Shown piece by piece: positions 6,446 to 9,408 of a DNA stretch of 9,408 nt (the stretch's first letter is position 1; each line of letters opens with the position of its first letter). The position numbers and the translations under genes are program-made. The DNA is taken from assembly GCA_051277445.1 (NCBI GenBank), contig JBNMQC010000096.1, positions 1 through 9,408 on the forward strand. The letters are read 5' to 3'. The stretch is from Bermanella sp051277445. Its GTDB lineage: Bacteria; Pseudomonadota; Gammaproteobacteria; Pseudomonadales; Oceanobacteraceae. Below the pieces are notes generated by a model that ran no database searches, was not told the DNA's origin, and saw only the letters and a list, made by a program, of their open reading frames with translations.

Positions 6446-7192
6446 TTAAGGCTGTACAGCAGGGGCCGCAGGTTTGGCCACCTTCAATGCTTTTAGTTCT
6501 TTTTCTAAACCTTGAATGCGTCTCATTAGTTGAAGACGGGTTGCATCCATGGCCTTAATGCCTTTCTCATGATCATCCAATGTTTTACTAATATTTTTTG
6601 GTAAACCTGACAGCGCACTATCTAATTTATTTTCAAGCAACGCGATTTTGGCTTTACTTTGCTCCGCGTCATTAACCAAAGGCTTCACACCCTCTTTCAC
6701 TTGCTGAGAAATACTCTTTTCAACCTGCGCCACTTCTTTATTCAACAGATCTATTTTGCCGCCCTGCTTGGTTAACAACTTACTTTGGTCGCCCAATCGA
6801 TCTTTGTTCTTATCAATCGCCACTCTGTTACGCTTATTTGCCAGATCCCAAAGTTTACGGATTTCATGATCCTGTTCTTTCAATAAAATTCTCACCGCAT
6901 CAACCGATAAGTTTGCTTGCTCATCCGTTGACGTCAGCTTGTCTTGCAATATGGTTAATGCCTGCAATTGCAGATCCGATTGCTTTTTAACATTATATAA
7001 TTCAACCAGTAAAGCCACACAAAAAACAAGGGCAAAGACCGTTAATGCCCACAACACCTTTGGCGCACCGGCGGATGCTGCCCCATTAGAATGCGCTCGG
7101 GGTTTTGTACCCACACGCTGACGATTCGCAATCTCTTCACGACTTAAGGCAATGGAGGCAAGTTGCTCTGGTTCTTTATCTTTATTCATCAT
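6446..7192 (-). CDS. Single-pass inner-membrane protein with periplasmic coiled coil
   Basis: This is a 248-residue protein of no family I can name. The first 45 residues are polar and basic (cytoplasmic). One hydrophobic helix follows at about 46-65 (V-L-W-A-L-T-V-F-A-L-V-F-C-V-A-L-L-V). Then comes a long heptad-rich, Lys/Glu/Gln-rich region (about 70-236) that should form an alpha-helical coiled coil, ending in an Ala/Pro tail (P-A-A-P-A-V-Q-P). Positive charges on the N-terminal side of the helix predict that the coiled coil is in the periplasm. The architecture resembles envelope scaffolding or division-associated proteins, but that is only a resemblance. The start is one of two consecutive ATGs (7192 or 7189) with no strong ribosome site. 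A promoter-like sequence lies upstream at 7221-7248, and the gene diverges from sodB. A terminator follows it closely. Confidence 0.8.
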   Translation of the reverse strand: MMNKDKEPEQLASIALSREEIANRQRVGTKPRAHSNGAASAGAPKVLWALTVFALVFCVALLVELYNVKKQSDLQLQALTILQDKLTSTDEQANLSVDAVRILLKEQDHEIRKLWDLANKRNRVAIDKNKDRLGDQSKLLTKQGGKIDLLNKEVAQVEKSISQQVKEGVKPLVNDAEQSKAKIALLENKLDSALSGLPKNISKTLDDHEKGIKAMDATRLQLMRRIQGLEKELKALKVAKPAAPAVQP

Positions 7193-7220
7193 GCTTAAAG
7201 CTTACTCTTTAATTTCGGTC

Positions 7221-7248
7221 ATTGTGGCATCTGATTGATTTTTGGCAA
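7221..7248 (-). promoter_or_regulatory. Possible sigma-70 promoter for the coiled-coil gene
   Basis: On the minus strand TTGCCA (5 of 6 consensus bases, 7248-7243) is separated by 16 bases from CACAAT (4 of 6, 7226-7221). Transcription would begin about 20 bases upstream of the ATG at 7192. Confidence 0.45.
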
Positions 7249-7330
7249 GCCAACAAGGCGATTTTGGTTAATTTGTTCACAATGCAGAATTCATTTGTCC
7301 AGCAGATCAATAGAAAGCCATGGAATCTAG

Positions 7331-7339
7331 TGCTATTAT
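7331..7339 (+). promoter_or_regulatory. Extended -10 promoter of sodB
   Basis: TGCTATTAT combines the TGn extension (7331-7333) with a strong -10, TATTAT (7334-7339). There is no good -35 at the usual distance, which is typical of extended -10 promoters. Transcription would begin near 7346, giving a leader of about 79 bases before the sodB ATG. No recognisable Fur box overlaps it. Confidence 0.6.
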
Positions 7340-7355
7340 TCAGGCACCTATTTTA

Positions 7356-7386
7356 GGTACTCAAGGTTTACAAGCCTCTGAGTATT
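7356..7386 (+). promoter_or_regulatory. Hairpin in the sodB leader
   Basis: TACTCA (7358-7363) pairs exactly with TGAGTA (7379-7384). Two G-T pairs (7356/7386 and 7357/7385) can extend the outside. The inner AGG (7364-7366) pairs with CCT (7375-7377), leaving an 8-base loop and one bulged C at 7378. It lies entirely within the predicted 5' untranslated region and ends about 24 bases before the ribosome site, so it could modulate mRNA stability or small-RNA access. There is no T run, so it is not a terminator. Confidence 0.5.
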
Positions 7387-7424
7387 GATGATGAGAGTCC
7401 ACACCAAAATAACGGGAGCCCAAC

Positions 7425-8009
7425 ATGGCGTTCGAACTACCAGCACTACCATATGCAAAAGATGCTTTAGAGCCACATATCTCCGCTGAGACCCTTGATT
7501 TTCACCACGGCAAACACCACAACACCTACGTTACTAAACTAAACGGTTTAGTAGAAGGTACTGATCTAGCAAGCAAGTCTCTAGAAGAAATCGTAAAAAC
7601 GTCTTCTGGCGGCATTTTCAACAACGCGGCTCAAATCTGGAACCACACCTTCTACTGGAATAGCCTAAGCCCTAACGGCGGTGGTGCACCAACTGGCGCA
7701 ATCGCAGATGCTATCAACGCTGCATTCGGCTCTTTCGAAGAATTCCAAGCGAAATTCAACGATTCAGCGGTTAACAACTTCGGCTCTAGCTGGACTTGGT
7801 TAGTGAAAAAAGCTGACGGCTCTCTAGACATCGTGAACACGTCTAACGCCGGCACCCCAATCACAGAAGACGGCGTAACTCCGCTCATCACTGTGGACCT
7901 TTGGGAACACGCTTACTACATTGATTACCGCAATGTACGTCCTGATTACCTAAAAGGTTTCTGGGCGCTAGTAAACTGGGATTTCGCTAACGAAAACCTA
8001 GCTAAGTAA
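7425..8009 (+). CDS. sodB: Superoxide dismutase, iron type
   Basis: This cytoplasmic enzyme dismutates superoxide to oxygen and hydrogen peroxide. The 194-residue length is standard for bacterial Fe-SOD. The four metal ligands are visible: His27 (in D-F-H-H-G-K-H-H), His74 (W-N-H-T-F-Y-W), Asp158 and His162 (D-L-W-E-H-A-Y-Y). Gln70 in N-A-A-Q-I-W-N-H is the second-sphere glutamine typical of the iron form, whereas manganese enzymes usually carry it from a different position. D-Y-R-N-V-R-P-D-Y-L near 167-176 is the usual C-terminal signature. No signal peptide is present. GGGAG lies 6-7 bases before the ATG, a strong ribosome site. An extended -10 promoter, a leader hairpin, a hairpin on the stop codon and a strong terminator surround it, so it is a monocistronic, well-expressed unit. 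Confidence 0.97.
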   Translation: MAFELPALPYAKDALEPHISAETLDFHHGKHHNTYVTKLNGLVEGTDLASKSLEEIVKTSSGGIFNNAAQIWNHTFYWNSLSPNGGGAPTGAIADAINAAFGSFEEFQAKFNDSAVNNFGSSWTWLVKKADGSLDIVNTSNAGTPITEDGVTPLITVDLWEHAYYIDYRNVRPDYLKGFWALVNWDFANENLAK

Positions 8010-8027
8010 TTTGGCTTTCGCCAAATT
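8008..8027 (+). repeat. Perfect 8-bp hairpin spanning the sodB stop codon
   Basis: AATTTGGC (8008-8015) and GCCAAATT (8020-8027) are exact inverted copies around TTTC. The first two bases of the stem are the last two of the TAA stop codon. No T run follows, so it does not terminate by itself. It sits 8 bases ahead of the real terminator and may protect the mRNA 3' end. Confidence 0.75.
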
Positions 8028-8035
8028 CTAAAAAG

Positions 8036-8060
8036 CAGGCCTTAAGGCCTGTTTTTTTTT
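8036..8060 (+). terminator. Rho-independent terminator of sodB
   Basis: CAGGCC (8036-8041) and GGCCTG (8046-8051) form a stem around TTAA, followed directly by nine T residues (8052-8060). It is a textbook strong terminator and lies 27 bases past the sodB stop codon. Confidence 0.95.
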
Positions 8061-8109
8061 GCCTAAAATACCTTACACTTACGCCAACTTCATTATTTGG
8101 CAGATTCAC

Positions 8110-8688
8110 ATGGCCCGTATAGTTTTAGGCTCAAGCTCCACTTTTCGTAAAGCCCTACTTGAAAAGCTCGATTTAAGCTTTGATTGCGACAGTCCTGATA
8201 TCGACGAAACCCCATTAAAAAACGAACACCCAAAAGATATGGTAGAGCGCCTAGCCAAATTGAAGGCCCAAGCCATTGCTGAGCGCCACCCGCAGTCTAT
8301 TATCATAGCCAGCGACCAGTGCGCCACCCTAGATGGCCAAATTATCGGCAAACCGGGTGATTTTGAGAACGCCGTAGAACAACTTAAAAACGCCAGCGGT
8401 CGTACTGTTACATTTTATACTAGCCTATGCGTCTTCAATGCTGGCACCAACCAATACCAAGAAACCGTTGAGCCCTTTTATGTGTACTTCCGTGAACTGA
8501 CGGATCAACAAATTGAAAACTACCTAAAGAAAGAAGAGCCGTATAACTGCGCGGGCAGTTTTAAGTCTGAAGGCTTAGGGATTAGTTTGTTTGAGCGTTT
8601 AGAAGGGAATGATCCGAATACCTTGATTGGTTTGCCGTTAATTCAGTTAATTAAGATGTTGGATGAGTTTGGGGTGCATGTGATTTAA
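8110..8688 (+). CDS. yceF: Maf-family nucleotide pyrophosphatase, YceF subgroup
   Basis: This enzyme hydrolyses modified nucleoside triphosphates to monophosphate and pyrophosphate. The YceF subgroup is known for 7-methyl-GTP and acts as a cytoplasmic house-cleaning enzyme. In the 192-residue chain one can see the N-terminal substrate loop L-G-S-S-S-T-F-R (6-13), D-I-D-E-T-P (30-35), the S-D-Q core at 68-70 with the catalytic Asp69, G-K-P at 80-82, and C-A-G-S-F-K-S-E-G-L-G at 147-157 followed by F-E-R-L-E-G-N-D-P-N-T-L-I-G-L-P. The last two blocks are almost identical to what I recall of E. coli YceF and separate it from the YhdE (dTTP/UTP) subgroup. The frame opens at a TTG at 8059, inside the sodB terminator. 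The ATG at 8110 matches the family's start. The neighbours are not the yceD-rpmF-plsX genes often found beside yceF. Confidence 0.94.
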   Translation: MARIVLGSSSTFRKALLEKLDLSFDCDSPDIDETPLKNEHPKDMVERLAKLKAQAIAERHPQSIIIASDQCATLDGQIIGKPGDFENAVEQLKNASGRTVTFYTSLCVFNAGTNQYQETVEPFYVYFRELTDQQIENYLKKEEPYNCAGSFKSEGLGISLFERLEGNDPNTLIGLPLIQLIKMLDEFGVHVI

Positions 8689-8717
8689 GGCTTAACCCTG
8701 AAAGAACTTTGTTTTGT

Positions 8718-8740
8718 AATAGGGCGCACTGCGCCCTATT
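8718..8740 (+). terminator. Probable terminator after yceF
   Basis: AATAGGGCGC (8718-8727) and GCGCCCTATT (8731-8740) form a perfect 10-bp stem with a 3-base ACT loop, followed by CATTTTCC, a weak T run. The stem begins 30 bases past the yceF stop. On the minus strand the following bases are ACAAAACAAAG, so it does not look like a minus-strand terminator. Confidence 0.65.
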
Positions 8741-8787
8741 CATTTTCCGCAAGTGCGTTTTCTTAACTTTGTTACATATATAGATTT

Positions 8788-8812
8788 CTGGCTTCTGAAT
8801 CGTTCAGGCCAG
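8788..8812. repeat. Imperfect hairpin in the gene-free stretch
   Basis: CTGGC (8788-8792) pairs with GCCAG (8808-8812), and CTGAA (8795-8799) pairs with TTCAG (8803-8807), around TCG. A two-base TT bulge (8793-8794) lies on one arm only. No T run follows on either strand. It is one of several inverted repeats in the 313-base region (8689-9001) that holds no gene I can support. Confidence 0.6.
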
Positions 8813-8827
8813 CACTGTATTCTTTTT

Positions 8828-8842
8828 CGGGGTTGCACCCCG
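8828..8842. repeat. GC-rich hairpin in the gene-free stretch
   Basis: CGGGG (8828-8832) and CCCCG (8838-8842) flank TTGCA. A second GCCCCG follows at 8843-8848 and could compete for pairing. T residues precede it and none follow, so it is not a terminator for either strand. Confidence 0.55.
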
Positions 8843-8854
8843 GCCCCGCTTAGC

Positions 8855-8921
8855 ACCTAACTATCCACCGCTGACCTTATGTATTATGGAAACGCTTGGG
8901 TGGTGCGGTGGATAAAGGGCG
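8855..8921 (-). repeat. attC-like inverted repeat (possible integron recombination site)
   Basis: Arms TATCCACCGC (8862-8871) and GCGGTGGATA (8905-8914) are perfect 10-bp inverted copies around 33 bases. Next to the arm at 8862 is ACCTAAC (8855-8861), which on the minus strand is GTTAGGT and fits the integron core pattern GTTRRRY. Inside the arms, ACC (8874-8876) and GGT (8902-8904) can also pair, leaving the TG at 8872-8873 unpaired on one side only, as attC sites have extrahelical bases. Against this, the partner core would be AAAGGGC (8915-8921; minus strand GCCCTTT), a poor match to RYYYAAC. The 67-base length suits an attC site. It could equally be an unrelated palindrome. Confidence 0.4.
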
Positions 8922-8967
8922 CAGATTAGTATCGTGACGGGTTTGGTTTGCGGTTTATTGAGTGAAA

Positions 8968-9020
8968 CTAACGCCTGCCAGCATATACTAGCGGTTTACC
9001 CCTAGTCACCTTGACTGGCA
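8968..9020 (-). repeat. Second attC-like inverted repeat across the end of the right-edge gene
   Basis: TGCCAG (8976-8981) and CTGGCA (9015-9020) are exact inverted copies. Within them CTAG-C-GG (8988-8994) pairs with CC-C-CTAG (8999-9005), with one mismatch around TTTA. On the minus strand the outer arm leads into GGC-GTTAG (8975-8968), as at the recombined end of many attC sites. The opposite core is degenerate. The stop codon of the minus-strand gene lies inside the repeat, which is common for cassette genes. Confidence 0.33.
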
Positions 9021-9376
9021 TTGCTATACCCTACAGCCCTGCTTAGTGAAATAAGGTCGGTATCACCTTCAACTGCACCATATTTTTCTCTAAGTTCATA
9101 ATGAAAAGATAAAGTACGTTCCATTTTTCTTTTAAAATCTACTTCGTAATTCTCCACAAATTTAAGACTTGCTTCCAGCAGACTCATAGTAGAGTTACTT
9201 AATCGATCTATATCATGAATGAGTTGAGCGTTATGAATTGGATCTAGTTCACTACGAACTGTACCAAACAAACTTAGCTGCTCAATGCGGGACTCAAACT
9301 TATATTTAAGTTCAAAAGCAACATCAGCAGCTTCTAGAAGCTTCTCCATCTGCGATTCAACTTGTGAAGATGTCAT
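9002..9376 (-). CDS. Unrecognised helical protein, possibly continuing past the right edge
   Basis: At least 124 residues are visible, beginning M-T-S-S-Q-V-E-S-Q-M-E. The sequence is rich in Leu, Glu, Ser and Lys, with heptad-like spacing. It should be mostly alpha-helical and soluble, with no signal peptide, membrane segment, cysteine or enzyme motif I recognise. A weak GAAG precedes the ATG at 9376, but the same frame stays open to base 9408 with no stop, so the true start may lie outside the window. Base usage appears more AT-rich than in sodB or yceF. The gene points toward yceF from the right, and its stop codon lies in an attC-like inverted repeat, so it may be an integron gene cassette. 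That is inference. No function is proposed. Confidence 0.6.
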   Translation of the reverse strand: MTSSQVESQMEKLLEAADVAFELKYKFESRIEQLSLFGTVRSELDPIHNAQLIHDIDRLSNSTMSLLEASLKFVENYEVDFKRKMERTLSFHYELREKYGAVEGDTDLISLSRAVGYSNASQGD

Positions 9377-9408
9377 GCAATCTTCATCTGAATATGTATA
9401 CCCAGATA

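Noticed and set aside
7281..7330. Fur box in front of sodB
   Set aside because: No stretch here resembles the GATAAT-type 19-base palindrome. The AT-rich bases do not form its repeated hexamers.
8059..8109. TTG start at 8059 for yceF
   Set aside because: It falls in the T run of the sodB terminator, and the extra 17 residues have no counterpart in the family. The ATG at 8110 fits the conserved start.
6939..8351. Frames at 6939-7121 (plus), 7652-7891 (minus) and 8106-8351 (minus)
   Set aside because: They are antisense shadows of the coiled-coil gene, sodB and yceF.
8828..8842. GC-rich hairpin considered as a terminator
   Set aside because: The T run is on the wrong side on the plus strand, and on the minus strand the stem is followed by A residues.
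1..9408. CRISPR array, tRNA, rRNA or insertion sequence
   Set aside because: No regularly spaced direct repeats, no cloverleaf-like sequence, no conserved rRNA segment and no transposase-like protein or matching terminal repeats with target duplication were seen on either strand.

Overview
The window looks like chromosomal DNA of moderate GC content from a free-living, probably marine gammaproteobacterium. I infer this from a YceF-type Maf protein, a pseudomonad-like single-chain class I fumarase, an iron superoxide dismutase, a PhhB-type pterin dehydratase and several envelope proteins with Gram-negative signal peptides or lipoboxes. I cannot name a genus from the sequence alone.

Layout, left to right. 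At 1-1216 there is a minus-strand pair: a predicted outer-membrane protein (a CsgG/FlgO/LpoB-like periplasmic domain ahead of a C-terminal beta-barrel-like region), followed 10 bases downstream by a lipoprotein cut by the window edge. At 1370-1705 a small secreted protein with two cysteines converges, with a 4-base overlap, on phhB (1702-2037). A strong terminator separates phhB from the class I fumarase (2112-3626). Upstream of that is a DUF2846-like lipoprotein (3715-4410). It is divergent from a tandem pair of secreted paralogues (4523-5050 and 5084-5524) that I do not recognise; both end in STPRP. The second paralogue overlaps by 11 bases a convergent, shortened acyl-CoA-dehydrogenase-like gene (5514-6392). 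That gene lies behind a terminator belonging to a single-pass membrane coiled-coil protein (6446-7192). The coiled-coil gene is divergent from sodB (7425-8009), which has an extended -10 promoter, a leader hairpin, a hairpin on its stop codon and a strong terminator. yceF (8110-8688) follows.

The right end, from 8689 on, differs in character. A 313-base gene-free stretch (8689-9001) holds several inverted repeats, followed by an unrecognised minus-strand gene that may run off the window. Two of the inverted repeats end, on the minus strand, in GTTAG next to a paired arm. This resembles a degenerate integron attC site, so a small gene-cassette region is possible but unproven.

The metabolic genes act independently: fumarate hydration in the TCA cycle, pterin cofactor recycling, superoxide removal and clean-up of modified nucleotides. 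They look like housekeeping neighbours rather than one pathway. The fumarase (4Fe-4S) and SodB (Fe) are both iron-dependent, but no shared regulatory site was seen. The least-described parts are the STPRP paralogue pair, the barrel-fusion outer-membrane protein and the repeat-rich right end.
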